From Psychrobacter luti (GTDB lineage Bacteria; Pseudomonadota; Gammaproteobacteria; Pseudomonadales; Moraxellaceae): 64,000 bases of DNA. Position 1 is the first letter of the stretch. Each line of letters begins with the position of its first letter. The translations under genes and the position numbers were made by a program. This document shows, in pieces, positions 29,233 to 40,500 of the stretch. The DNA lies in NCBI RefSeq assembly GCF_014192115.1, contig NZ_JACHXL010000004.1:122663-186662 (forward strand). Reading direction: 5' to 3'. Under the pieces are notes generated by a model. The model saw nothing but the letters and a program-made list of their open reading frames with translations. It made no database searches and was not told where the DNA came from.

Positions 29233-30405
29233 CTACATGGTCAGCGCTAAGTTGTCACGGTGTACCATGACCACGCGCTCTTCATTGTTACCAAGGATTC
29301 TATCAAACTGCTCTGTACGCTCACGAGCCACACGGCAAGCATCGCGCGATGAGAAGTTCACTTGACCGACAGCGATACGCTCGCCCGTATCTTGATGGAC
29401 AATTTCAACCACATCGCCTTCATCAAAATCGCCGCGGACTTCTACCACACCGACTGGTAACAAGCTCTTGTGATGTTCGACCACTGCTTTGGCAGCACCT
29501 GCATCAACAAGTAAAGAACCTGACATGCGCAAATGCGCGGCTAGCCACTGTTTACGTGCAATGATTTTATCTTCATCATTAGTGGTCAGTAAGGTACCGA
29601 CGGCTTCTCCAGAAACCACGCGAGTAATAACATCGTCGATAGCACCACTAACGATGACCGTCGGACAACCGCCCATGGCAGCCAAGCGACCGGCACGGAT
29701 TTTGGTCAACATACCACCGCGACCAAGTTTGCCGCCGTCACCGGCGATATCAAATAAATAATCAGCCATTGCCCGCTCTTGGCGAATCATTTTAGCATTC
29801 GGATTATTACGAGGATTATCGGTAAAAACACCTTCTTGATCGGTTAAGATAATATATAAATCGGCATTGACCATCGCCGCTGCCATCGCGCCTAAGGTGT
29901 CATTATCGCCGAATTTAATCTCGTCAATCGTAATGGTATCGTTTTCATTAATCACTGGCAGCACACGCCATTCTAATAACTGCGTCAACGCCCCAGTGGT
30001 ATTTAAATAGCGACTACGGTTGGACAAATCATCATGCGTCAATAGCAGCTGCGAGCTTTGAATACCATGCTGAATTAATGCTGACCACCAGGTTTCAATC
30101 AAGCCCATCTGACCGATAGACGCACAAGCTTGTAGCGCCGCCAATTTCCTAGGACGCTCTTCAAGATTCATACGCACCACGCCTTCAGCAACCGCACCTG
30201 AAGATACAAGTAATACTTCAACACCTTGCTTATGCAGCTTGGCAATCTGCTTTGCCCACTCGTAAATGGCAGTTCGATCAAGCCCTCGCCCATTATTGGT
30301 TAATAACGATGAGCCAATCTTGACAATAACGCGCTGAATATCAAAGTTGCGAGCTTGCTTAACAAACCTTGCTTCTTCGGTCGTGTTCTCTATGTCAACT
30401 GCCAT
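29233..30405 (-). CDS. proB: Glutamate 5-kinase
   Basis: First step of proline synthesis, phosphorylating glutamate. The 390-aa protein has the amino-acid kinase domain (KIGSSLLTN, VSSGAVAEG, NENDTI and the GTGGMxTK-like LGRGGMLTKIRAG), then a PUA domain (about 295-375, ending FSSRDACRVARERTEQ). A 23-residue polar extension precedes the kinase domain. The start is supported by AGGAG 5 bases upstream. It follows obgE on the same strand with a 139-bp gap. Feedback inhibition by proline is known for the family. Confidence 0.96.
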   Translation of the reverse strand: MAVDIENTTEEARFVKQARNFDIQRVIVKIGSSLLTNNGRGLDRTAIYEWAKQIAKLHKQGVEVLLVSSGAVAEGVVRMNLEERPRKLAALQACASIGQMGLIETWWSALIQHGIQSSQLLLTHDDLSNRSRYLNTTGALTQLLEWRVLPVINENDTITIDEIKFGDNDTLGAMAAAMVNADLYIILTDQEGVFTDNPRNNPNAKMIRQERAMADYLFDIAGDGGKLGRGGMLTKIRAGRLAAMGGCPTVIVSGAIDDVITRVVSGEAVGTLLTTNDEDKIIARKQWLAAHLRMSGSLLVDAGAAKAVVEHHKSLLPVGVVEVRGDFDEGDVVEIVHQDTGERIAVGQVNFSSRDACRVARERTEQFDRILGNNEERVVMVHRDNLALTM

Positions 30406-30544
30406 ATAAACTCCTGTTGCTAGTATAAAGTGATTACGGGGATTAAATTAAAAACTGTGCGCACACCTATTTAAAGAACGTAAACTTAAAGCACCTAACG
30501 TTAAAACTTTTGAACTTAAAGCTCATGAGGTAAATTAAATATAC

Positions 30545-32105
<1,561 letters not shown>

Positions 32106-33542
32106 TTACGCAGGGATCTGCGTATAGCTGATGCCAGCCATTTGCGTTGCCAAACGTAATACCTGCGTGCTATAGCCTACTTCGTTATCATACCAAATAT
32201 AAACGATAGCATGGTTATCGGTCAAAATCGTTGCTTGTGCATCGACGATACCGACATGAGTATCACCAACAAAGTCAGTCGAGACCGCTTCAGTAGAATC
32301 CGTATAAGCAATCTGTGTCTGCCACTGACTGCTATTAGAAATTTTACGCATAAACTCATTTAACGCATCAGCACTAGCTGGCGCAGTTTTGAGGTTTAAG
32401 TTCAAAATTGCTAAGCTAACGTTTGGCGTTGGTACACGAATGGCGTTACCAGTTAATTTACCGCTAAGCTCTGGTAGCGCTTTACCAACTGCTTTTGCCG
32501 CACCAGTACTAGTAATAACCATATTGAGTACCGCACTGCGACCACGGCGATCGGCCTTATGATAGTTATCAATTAAGTTTTGATCGTTAGTGAACGAGTG
32601 AATGGTTTCAACGTGACCATTTTCGATACCGTATTCGTCATTTAAGACTTTTAGCGTTGGGGTAATCGCGTTAGTCGTACAGCTCGCTGCACTGACGATA
32701 GTATCATCGCCAACGGTATCATTATTTACGCCATAGACGACGTTTTTGATATCGCCGCCCGCAGGAGCCGTTAGCAATACTTTTTTCACGCCAGTAGACT
32801 GTAAGTGCTTACCAAGACCGGCTTCATCTTTCCAAATGCCTGTGTTATCAATGACCAATGCATCGTTGATACCATAAGCAGTATAATCAATCTCGCTTGG
32901 GTCTTTAGCATAGATAACTTGCACAAAGCGCCCATTGATAATCAACCCGTTGTTTTCGTTATCGACAACGACACCACCAGCGAAGTTACCATGGATTGAG
33001 TCACGCTCAAGCAATGAAGCACGCTTGGCCAAATCGCCCGCAGCTGCAGGACGTACAACAATAGCTTTTAGCTGCATACCCTTGGCACTTGATGCTTGTG
33101 ACAACAATAGACGCGTTAAGATACGACCAATACGACCGAAACCATATAGCACGACGTCAGTTGCGCCATTGCTAGCGCCTTTATCAGTACCAATAGACTG
33201 TAAAGCCGCTTGTAAATCACTGTCATTAGCAATCAGCTGACCGACATCGATACGCGCTGCTTGGATATCTTTGCTCTCTGCAAGCGCTTTCACCATCGCT
33301 AACGTATCGGCGATATCGATAGATTTGGCATCTTGCTCGCGTAGCGCTACTTTTTGATGCAATGCCAATATTTGACCTACAGAAGTCGTATCTAGCGTGT
33401 CGCCAAACAAAGTCACTTGTACATCTTGCTCGTTATAAAGCTTATTCAAAAGTCCCATCAGCTCAATGGCTTGTTGCTCTTGTTGGTTATAATTGCTCAA
33501 GTGGTCTTGATGTAATTGGCGTAAGGTATCAGCGTTGCTCAC
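32106..33542 (-). CDS. gap: Glyceraldehyde-3-phosphate dehydrogenase, long form
   Basis: Oxidises glyceraldehyde 3-phosphate in glycolysis or runs in reverse in gluconeogenesis. The catalytic cysteine lies in SAASCTTNAITP (about residue 288) and the NAD motif in VVLYGFGRIGRILTRLL (about 125-140). About 125 helical residues precede the dehydrogenase core, so the protein is about 478 aa rather than 335. Similar long forms occur in Pseudomonas and other gammaproteobacteria. The start chosen is the GTG at 33542, because AAGGA lies 8 bases before it. The in-frame ATG at 33551 overlaps that box and would be badly spaced. Cofactor preference cannot be told here. Confidence 0.93.
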   Translation of the reverse strand: MSNADTLRQLHQDHLSNYNQQEQQAIELMGLLNKLYNEQDVQVTLFGDTLDTTSVGQILALHQKVALREQDAKSIDIADTLAMVKALAESKDIQAARIDVGQLIANDSDLQAALQSIGTDKGASNGATDVVLYGFGRIGRILTRLLLSQASSAKGMQLKAIVVRPAAAGDLAKRASLLERDSIHGNFAGGVVVDNENNGLIINGRFVQVIYAKDPSEIDYTAYGINDALVIDNTGIWKDEAGLGKHLQSTGVKKVLLTAPAGGDIKNVVYGVNNDTVGDDTIVSAASCTTNAITPTLKVLNDEYGIENGHVETIHSFTNDQNLIDNYHKADRRGRSAVLNMVITSTGAAKAVGKALPELSGKLTGNAIRVPTPNVSLAILNLNLKTAPASADALNEFMRKISNSSQWQTQIAYTDSTEAVSTDFVGDTHVGIVDAQATILTDNHAIVYIWYDNEVGYSTQVLRLATQMAGISYTQIPA

Positions 33543-33993
33543 GAGAAACATCCTTATGGTCAGTAATTAGGTAATCAGTAAAGTATAAAGAAATATAAAT
33601 AGATAGGTCATTACTAAGTTAGGTAATGATTCTAAAACGATAACGCTCGACTATTGCGGCAGTGGTTATCGTCACCGTTTTTATCAGCGCAGTCTTTAGA
33701 TAAGGGAGATTTTAGCTTAAAACGCCCTATTTTGCTAGTGATAACCGAATTTGTCCAACTTATCGCATTTTTCATTCTCTATTCATTGTTCTATTCATTA
33801 CTCTATAAGTTACTTAATAAAAAATAAAACAGCTTATGCTACCGTCCCATTTTTAATCGACTAAAATCAATGTAAAAACCTGATTAATATAAAATACTTA
33901 AATGGCTTTCAGTAACGAGCTACCAATAACTAGATATGAACAATAGACTATTAGTAATTGATAATTAGTCATAAATAATAGGCAATGGCTTGT
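33543..33993. other. Intergenic region upstream of gap
   Basis: Control region of gap. It holds a separated inverted repeat ACGATAAC (33637-33644) and GTTATCGT (33665-33672) with a 20-base spacer. No gene is seen; the remainder is AT-rich and shows nothing recognisable. Confidence 0.5.
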
Positions 33994-35406
33994 TTATGGA
34001 ACCAACTTCACCGTTTGATTGGTCTGCGTGGTAAGTTTAAACTCTTTTAAATCATAGCCCTGTTGCTGAGCAATCTGGCGGTATTTGGCATAGGTTTCTT
34101 GACTTACATTTGGTGAACGCGCTAGCAACCATAGATATTTTTTATCGGGGGTACCAACTAGAGCAGTTTTGTAATCTGCATCACGTGCAAGCACCCAATA
34201 ATCGGCACGGCCGACGGGCAACCAGCGAATCCAAGAGGGTAAGAAAGTCACCTTTAATTTACTGCCAGTACCATCTGCTGGTTTAGCTAAGCCTTCAGCA
34301 GTAATACCTGAACCATCCTGCGCTTTGCATTGATTAATTACTTTGATGCCTGAACCGTCTGTTTTTTCAACATAATTTGCCGTCACATCACTGGCACAAT
34401 TGCGCTGAAAATACATCGGTAAACGACCTATCTCATACCAGGTGCCCGCGTATTTTTTAAGATCAACGCTATCAACTGTGGTTGGTACACTTGCAGACTT
34501 ATGAATGATAGCACTCGGCTTGATGGATAATGTCTCTGTGCTAATTTTATCCGTCGTCGCATTAGCCGTCACATTAGCTCTAGCCGCGGTATTGAAGGGT
34601 GGCGTTGCCGCATACGCTGAAAACGCCGCCAGCGGTATGATAATCGCTAAAGCAATACCTGTGTGCTTGATCAGTCCATTCATAAATATGCGCTCCGGTA
34701 TCTCTGTTATAGCTGCTTCGGCAGTTTCAGAAGAAAGATGATTGTTAGTCTTAGAGTGCTTGGCTTTAGACTTATTTTTTTTAGTTAGGCTATTTATAAC
34801 ATCAGCCTGTCCCGCTGTCATATCATCTTTAATAGACTGCAGCATTAATGACTCGGTATTTGTATCTACGCTTTCATTAATATGTATTGCAGTCGCTTTT
34901 TTCACCTTCTGATAGCTATGGGCTTTTTTATATCCGTGATCATGTTGTGAGCTTTTATTATTGTTATTGTTACTCACATTATTGGTAATAGGATATCTTT
35001 TCATATCACTAGCTTTAAGGCTGCTACTGGCTTTACGATTGCTCTTCTTAATCATTGCAGACTCTGTTGCCTCGGCAAGGCTTTTTTCAACGCTTTTGTA
35101 GCCAAAATAGCTGTCATGTGCTGACGTATCTGTTGCCAAATGGTTGGAGTGTTCATTATGACCATTATTATAGTGGTCATAATGATAGCTAGCGTCATTA
35201 CTGGCATGACCCGTTTGTGAAGCACTATCTATCTTTAGACGACCTTTACTTAGATAATCTTTATTTACATAACCTTTCTTAAGATAGCTTTTTTCAAGAT
35301 AATCTTTTCTAAGATAGTGCTGACTTGACTGGCCAGTCTGCTGCGATTGAGAACCAGCTGCCTGAGAATCAGACCATGCTGACTTAGGTAACTTGTTGGT
35401 TTTCAT
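33994..35406 (-). CDS. Lipocalin (Blc-type) with a long N-terminal extension
   Basis: The C-terminal 150 residues are a bacterial lipocalin that should bind lipids in the envelope. They carry the signature GTWYEIGRLPMYFQRNC and strands DYWVLARDADYKTALVG and YLWLLARSPN. Before it comes a signal peptide or membrane segment (from about residue 242, ALAIIIPLAAFSAYA then A). Before that is a 241-residue hydrophilic region with no stop, rich in Ser, Asn, Lys and His. It has Tyr-Leu-X-Lys repeats near residues 31-56 and a run of Asn. An internal ATG at 34683 has GGAG 9 bases upstream and would yield a normal exported 229-residue lipocalin, whereas the outer ATG at 35406 has no clear ribosome binding site. 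Either the short form is the real gene and the upstream frame is separate or leftover, or both forms are made. Confidence 0.75.
   Translation of the reverse strand: MKTNKLPKSAWSDSQAAGSQSQQTGQSSQHYLRKDYLEKSYLKKGYVNKDYLSKGRLKIDSASQTGHASNDASYHYDHYNNGHNEHSNHLATDTSAHDSYFGYKSVEKSLAEATESAMIKKSNRKASSSLKASDMKRYPITNNVSNNNNNKSSQHDHGYKKAHSYQKVKKATAIHINESVDTNTESLMLQSIKDDMTAGQADVINSLTKKNKSKAKHSKTNNHLSSETAEAAITEIPERIFMNGLIKHTGIALAIIIPLAAFSAYAATPPFNTAARANVTANATTDKISTETLSIKPSAIIHKSASVPTTVDSVDLKKYAGTWYEIGRLPMYFQRNCASDVTANYVEKTDGSGIKVINQCKAQDGSGITAEGLAKPADGTGSKLKVTFLPSWIRWLPVGRADYWVLARDADYKTALVGTPDKKYLWLLARSPNVSQETYAKYRQIAQQQGYDLKEFKLTTQTNQTVKLVP
34683..34697 (-). promoter_or_regulatory. Internal ribosome binding site and start of the lipocalin proper
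   Basis: On the minus strand GGAG is followed by 9 bases and ATG (start at 34683). The peptide from this ATG begins MNGLIKHTGIALAIII and has a Sec-type signal sequence ending AYA-A. Confidence 0.6.
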
Positions 35407-35921
35407 AGGAGTACCATTTATTAATAGTAATAGTTAAAAATTCTTTATGAACAAATTGTCTGTTTAGCAGATAAGTGCAAAATAATTTTCAATAGTCACT
35501 ATCAGTATAAAAAGAAGAATAACTGAAAATTAAATGCGGTTATAACGAATATGCGTCATAACCTTAGAGGCGCTGGATAAAGGATAATAAAAGATAAGCC
35601 GGATTTAGCAAATGCTTGCGAAAAACCAACTCAGCGCCTTTTGATAATTTGATGGTTTATAATAATGGCAATGGCTCGATGAGAACAGTGTCGCAATGTA
35701 GGAAAACGCAACGGTTTGTAAGTAATTCTATGTTTGCTGCATAGAACGAACACATAGTTACTCACTGTTAAAAGAGTTTAAAAATCAGTGTTTTGTCATA
35801 AGTTAACGTCCACTCTCATGCACCTTAATCTCTTGCATCAGCCACTTAATTAATAGGCTTTTCCACGTTAATTAACTCTTATAGAAACAGCTAAAAAATA
35901 GCATAAAAACCTCTCAAAATA
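35407..35921. other. Intergenic region between the lipocalin and Nudix/ThiE genes
   Basis: No gene is seen. There is one small perfect inverted repeat, TTCTATG (35726-35732) with CATAGAA (35740-35746), too short and without a T-run to be called a terminator. Confidence 0.4.
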
Positions 35922-37076
35922 CTATTGGAAAAACTGTCGTATGCCAGCGACAGCAACGCCGCCATATTGTACGGCTTGCACACTCATCATTGGTGACAAA
36001 CCGCCTAAACCAATCACTGGCATATCTGCTAATGCGGTCAATTCTGCCCATGCTTGCCAGCCTAGCGGCGTAGTTTCAGGATGACTTTTGGTCACTAAAA
36101 CAGGTGACAGAAATATACCGATGATAGGTGATAATTGCTGCTCTAAACGCGCATGTGCCAACTTATTTGCCGCATAAATACTCTCAGCATCGTGACAACT
36201 TATTATTAATGGATAACTTGAATAATAGCTTAAAGCGCTGTTGCATTCAGATACATCCTTGCCCTGATGACTGTCTGACCATTGCATAAGCTGCGTCTGT
36301 GTTAGATGACTCGCGACGATTTGGCAGTTTATGGCTATCTCATTCGCCTCGTTGCTATTTAATGATTCAGTTAATGCCTCAGTTAACGCACTAGGCATAA
36401 TCACATGGATATCTGGACGTAAGCGTAACAACTGCTTTACATTACTTTCTGTATCTTTATTTGTGGCTTTTGGCCGGACATATACCCAAGTATCTTGCGC
36501 CAGATGCGCCGCGTGATACTGCAACCATGCTGTTGCCGAATGATCTGCATCGCTAAAATGTGCCAATGGATAGGTAATCGCTATTTGTGCCGGTAAGCGC
36601 AACCATTCAAGAATGGTCTTATTGGCAGCTGGCAAATTATAATCTCCCGCCAGTAACTTCGATTTATCCACCCATGTTAGCGCTTGCCCTTCTAAGCCTT
36701 GCTTACGATGTTTATGCGCTTCGTATTGTTGTGTGCTCAGCGCTACTTTATAAACCAGTAAGCATACTTGCTTATCACCATAGTCATGATGCAGTCGCCC
36801 AAGCTTTACTGCGATATTACTCGCAATATCGATGCCCGTCTCTTCAGCGACTTCACGTATGAGTGCTTGCTTGGCAGTTTCATGACCGTCTATCTTGCCG
36901 CCGACAAACTCATAGCGATTGCCTTGATGCTGTGAGCCATCTCTGAATCCTAACAAATACTGATTTTGATGATAAATGACTGCCACGGCGACATTGACGT
37001 AAGTTATTGCATTGATTTTTCTTATCTCATTTTTTCCTGGTGAATGCTTTATTGATTTCATTGTTGAATTTGCCAT
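35922..37076 (-). CDS. Nudix hydrolase fused to a thiamine-phosphate-synthase-like domain
   Basis: Two-domain protein of 384 aa. Domain one (about 25-160) is a MutT-type Nudix hydrolase with the complete box GGKIDGHETAKQALIREVAEETG, expected to sanitise oxidised or modified nucleotides. Domain two (about 170-384) resembles ThiE/TenI barrels: SCHDAESIYAANKL, FLSPVLVTKSHP and PVIGLGGLSP are recognisable, but the usual ThiE diphosphate-binding residues are not clear. This fusion recurs in gammaproteobacteria and its second activity is unproven. The ATG at 37076 is preferred over the TTG at 37106 because AGGG sits 7 bases upstream. Confidence 0.85.
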   Translation of the reverse strand: MANSTMKSIKHSPGKNEIRKINAITYVNVAVAVIYHQNQYLLGFRDGSQHQGNRYEFVGGKIDGHETAKQALIREVAEETGIDIASNIAVKLGRLHHDYGDKQVCLLVYKVALSTQQYEAHKHRKQGLEGQALTWVDKSKLLAGDYNLPAANKTILEWLRLPAQIAITYPLAHFSDADHSATAWLQYHAAHLAQDTWVYVRPKATNKDTESNVKQLLRLRPDIHVIMPSALTEALTESLNSNEANEIAINCQIVASHLTQTQLMQWSDSHQGKDVSECNSALSYYSSYPLIISCHDAESIYAANKLAHARLEQQLSPIIGIFLSPVLVTKSHPETTPLGWQAWAELTALADMPVIGLGGLSPMMSVQAVQYGGVAVAGIRQFFQ

Positions 37077-37234
37077 CTTAATGCCCTTTATAAATGTATT
37101 TATCAATGCACTTATGGATGCATCGATAGCTTATTATTTTGGTTTATAGCTTTTATGAATGAGGCTTTATATAAGTTTACATAATAGCTGTCATTTATTT
37201 TATCAAATAGCTTGCAAAAATCGCTAATGTAAAT

Positions 37235-37247
37235 GATAATTATTATC
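37235..37247. promoter_or_regulatory. Fur box upstream of hemP
   Basis: A perfect 6-1-6 inverted repeat GATAAT-T-ATTATC, the core of the Fur binding consensus, 61 bp before the hemP start. It predicts iron repression of hemP. Confidence 0.85.
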
Positions 37248-37308
37248 GTTAATAAATTACTTTATCTCGCTGTTTTGTACTCAACTATTTTATCAAAAGG
37301 AGTTTACT

Positions 37309-37473
37309 ATGAGCATGGTCATCTCTCGTTATTTAAACTGCCGTGAAAACCGCTTGCCTACTTTACAGTCACAGCACCTATTCGCGCTGACTAAAGAGGT
37401 GCGTATCGAGCATGAAGGCGAAGAATACCGCTTACGCTTAACCCGTAACAATCGCTTAATTTTAACCAAATAA
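37309..37473 (+). CDS. hemP: Hemin uptake protein HemP
   Basis: A 54-residue protein, MSMVISRYLNCRENRLPTLQ at its start and ending RLRLTRNNRLILTK. The C-terminal pattern Arg-Leu-X-Leu-Thr-Arg-X2-X-Leu-Ile-Leu-Thr-Lys is the hallmark of the HemP family. HemP is associated with heme utilisation; in some bacteria it is a transcriptional activator of heme uptake genes. The ATG is preceded by AAAAGGAG with a 6-base spacer, and a Fur box lies upstream. A terminator follows 27 bp after the stop, so it is transcribed alone; no heme receptor gene is adjacent. Confidence 0.9.
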   Translation: MSMVISRYLNCRENRLPTLQSQHLFALTKEVRIEHEGEEYRLRLTRNNRLILTK

Positions 37474-37495
37474 ATAAAAAGACTGCCCATCTCAT

Positions 37496-37526
37496 AAAAA
37501 AACGCCTTTTGATAAAGGCGTTTTTT
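37496..37526. terminator. Bidirectional terminator between hemP and tamB
   Basis: Stem AACGCCTTT (37501-37509) with AAAGGCGTT (37514-37522), 4-nt loop, flanked by five A on the left and six T on the right. It serves hemP (plus) and tamB (minus). Confidence 0.85.
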
Positions 37527-37591
37527 ATTGGATAAAATGATATCAACTGCTAACTATCGACAGACCAATGGATAGCTAGACGATTAAACCA

Positions 37592-40500
37592 TTAGAATTG
37601 CCAGCTATAAACCACATCAACTGCATTTTCTGCCGCTGAAGTTGCTTCTACATAAATCCGGCGCGTCAACTGATAACGGATAGACAGGCTATTTTGAGCA
37701 TTAAAGACACCGACACCATAGCGAATATATAAGTCAGGAGTGACGTAACCGGTAACGTTGACGTTGGTGTCCTCGCTACTGCCTGAAGCATCAACCGTCA
37801 GGCTTTGTAAACCAAACACTTGACCTATCTGGTTGGTCAAAGTGCGCGTTCCACTAAGCCCAAAGCTCAGTCCTGCCGCCGCAAGGTTATTGGTCACCTG
37901 TGATTTAAAGCCCTGCTCACTGATTTGCGTGGCGCTCTTATTGTTAATACGACCCGTTATCAAGGCATTCATCGCTTGCTGCTGGGTGAGACCGGCGTTA
38001 TTAAAGACAATGATATTTGGATTTTCTGTATTGCCCTTAACGCGCACACCAACCGTTTTACCACTAATGGTTTTAGCGGCTTCAATACTAAGATTGGGTT
38101 TCATTACATCGCCGTTAAAGCGTACTTGCCCATAATTGAGCTCTAAATTCTGTCCAAAGGCATCAATATTGGTACGACGTGATACTTGTACCACGCCTTT
38201 GGCGCGCATAATACCCGTGCCATTTTGTGTGACATTAATCGCGCCCGCTAAAGGAATCACGGCACCAAAACCGCGGAAATTGATATCATTACCCAAATCG
38301 ATACCGATATCAGCATTGATTGACCATGGTTTTGAGATGGCTAAAACCTCTTCAATATTACCAATCAAACGGCGATCAAGCACGACGGCATCTTCGGTTT
38401 GGGTAATGATGTCCTCACTGGCTTCTGGTGGACGAATGGTCGCTGATGGCACACTCACGGCGCCAGTGATATTGACGTAACGATCACCTGGGCGCACGAT
38501 GATATCGATATCTGGATTAACCTCAGCAACCAGTAAAGGCGGCTGGGTTAAAACCAAACGCTCGCCAATAATACTGAGCTTGGCCTGTAGTTTTTGTTGC
38601 CAATCAACCGTACCTGTTAGCGTACCGGTACCGGTACCACTATTAAAGGTACCATCGATAGTCGCTTGCGTACCGCGAATTTTGGCATCGACATTGACCT
38701 TTCTTAAATTCACGGGTAAATCAAGCATCGCAATGCGACCATTAACCAATTTTACATTACCATAGAACTGCGGCTTATCGAGCGTGCCGCCTAAGCCACC
38801 TGCCATAGTTATATTACCTTCGAGCACCCGCATACCAGGGAAGAATGGCTTAAATATCGCCAAATTAAGCTCGTTAAGTACTAATGCGCCCGAGATGGGT
38901 TTCGGTGTTTTATAAGGGTCAACGATGACTTCAGCATAACCACGCGCACCTTGACCGGTATTGATATCCGTACGTATCTTTAGACCATCGGGTACTGATA
39001 CGGCAATCAGTGATATCCGCTTATAAGGCAAAGTAACTGGCAAACTATCACCGTCTTGAATCAGGCCGATTTTGCCATTATCAGAATAGAGGGTGGTATT
39101 AATCGTTGGTGGACGACCGCGTTGCCAACCAACGATGGCTTTCCCATTAATCTTGCCATGCCAATCAATGTCTTTAGGTAAAAATACTGCAAACAATGAC
39201 GTATCCAAATTTTGTACGGCCAAATTGACCTGACCACTGGCGGATGAAGCAATTAAGTTTTCACGTAAACACAGCTTGCCCGTTTGATCGGTCGCTTGCC
39301 AACAGTGGGCAGCTAGCTGTACTTTTAGCTCCGTTGATTGATTGCCTTGTTTTTTGGGTAAATTCACAATGAGCTGGGCAGGTTGTAGTTGATTTAACGT
39401 CGCATATTTTGATTTGACGCGGCCTTTACCAATCACCCCTGACCAGCTAAGCTTATCGCGATTGAAGCCACCTTTGAGCTTAGCAGAGATATCAAGCTCG
39501 TCATTAGCCACATCAAGATTGACTATATGTGCCTGTTCAGTACCGTTAAAGGTTGCATTAATCTTCTTGAAGCTTTGCCCTGCCACGTCTAAACCTTCAG
39601 CGCTGACAATAAGCTGACTTGGGCTATTGAATAAATTGACCAGCTTGCCGCGAATACGACCTTGACGCAAAATAAAACCTGGTAGCGCAAGGCGCTCACC
39701 AACCAAATCGATATAAATCGTTGGTAGCGCTTGTCCTGCTGGCTGCGATAAGGTCGCCCCGCCCGTCACCTTACCAGCCAGCTTGTCTGATAGCTGGTCG
39801 AGACTGGTGATATTAATCTTAGCTTGTAGCTGCTTAGCATTACCATTGGCAGTAAGGTAATTATCGCCCCAACGCAGCACCAAATTATTGGCATTTAAGC
39901 TGTCGATTAAGGCATTGACTTGCTTATACTGCGCCTGCGCACCTTGTGCCTGCAAGCGCTTAAAATAACTGGCTAAGTCTTTTGGTAAGCGCAGCTTTGC
40001 CGCTAGGCTACCCTTGGCACTCAGCGGCTGCCCTTTTAACATACCACTTAGGTTAACTTGTTTGATATTAATGATTTGCTGGTTATCGCCCCAGCGTCCA
40101 TCGGTATCGATGCTGCCAGTGATGGTACTTGGGATGTCTTTAAAGAAATAGCCCAAGTTAAAACGATTCATTACAGCCTTGATATCCCAAGCGATCCCTT
40201 TACGCACGTCAACCGTACCATTAGCATCGATACTGCCTGCCGCACCCACATGGCGGAAACGCTTGATACGAATCAGCTGGGCGTCACCACTGGCATCAAT
40301 GGTGAGTTTTCCAGCTGGCAATTGCTCAGCGTCTAATACACCATCAAAATTTACCACAAAGTTTTTAAGCTTACCTTTCGCATTGGCATTGTTTTTTGGC
40401 GCGGTTTGCCATACGCCACTGGTTTTTAAATCACCGGTGATAATGGCGGCGTTATTAGGTAAGAAATAGCCGACGTTAAATTTGTCAAAGCGACCATCGA

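Noticed and set aside
37833..38135. Plus-strand frames of about 100 codons inside tamB, and similar long frames opposite tamA, clpA and ceramidase genes
   Set aside because: They are mirror frames of strong coding sequence on the other strand, with no ribosome binding site or family likeness.
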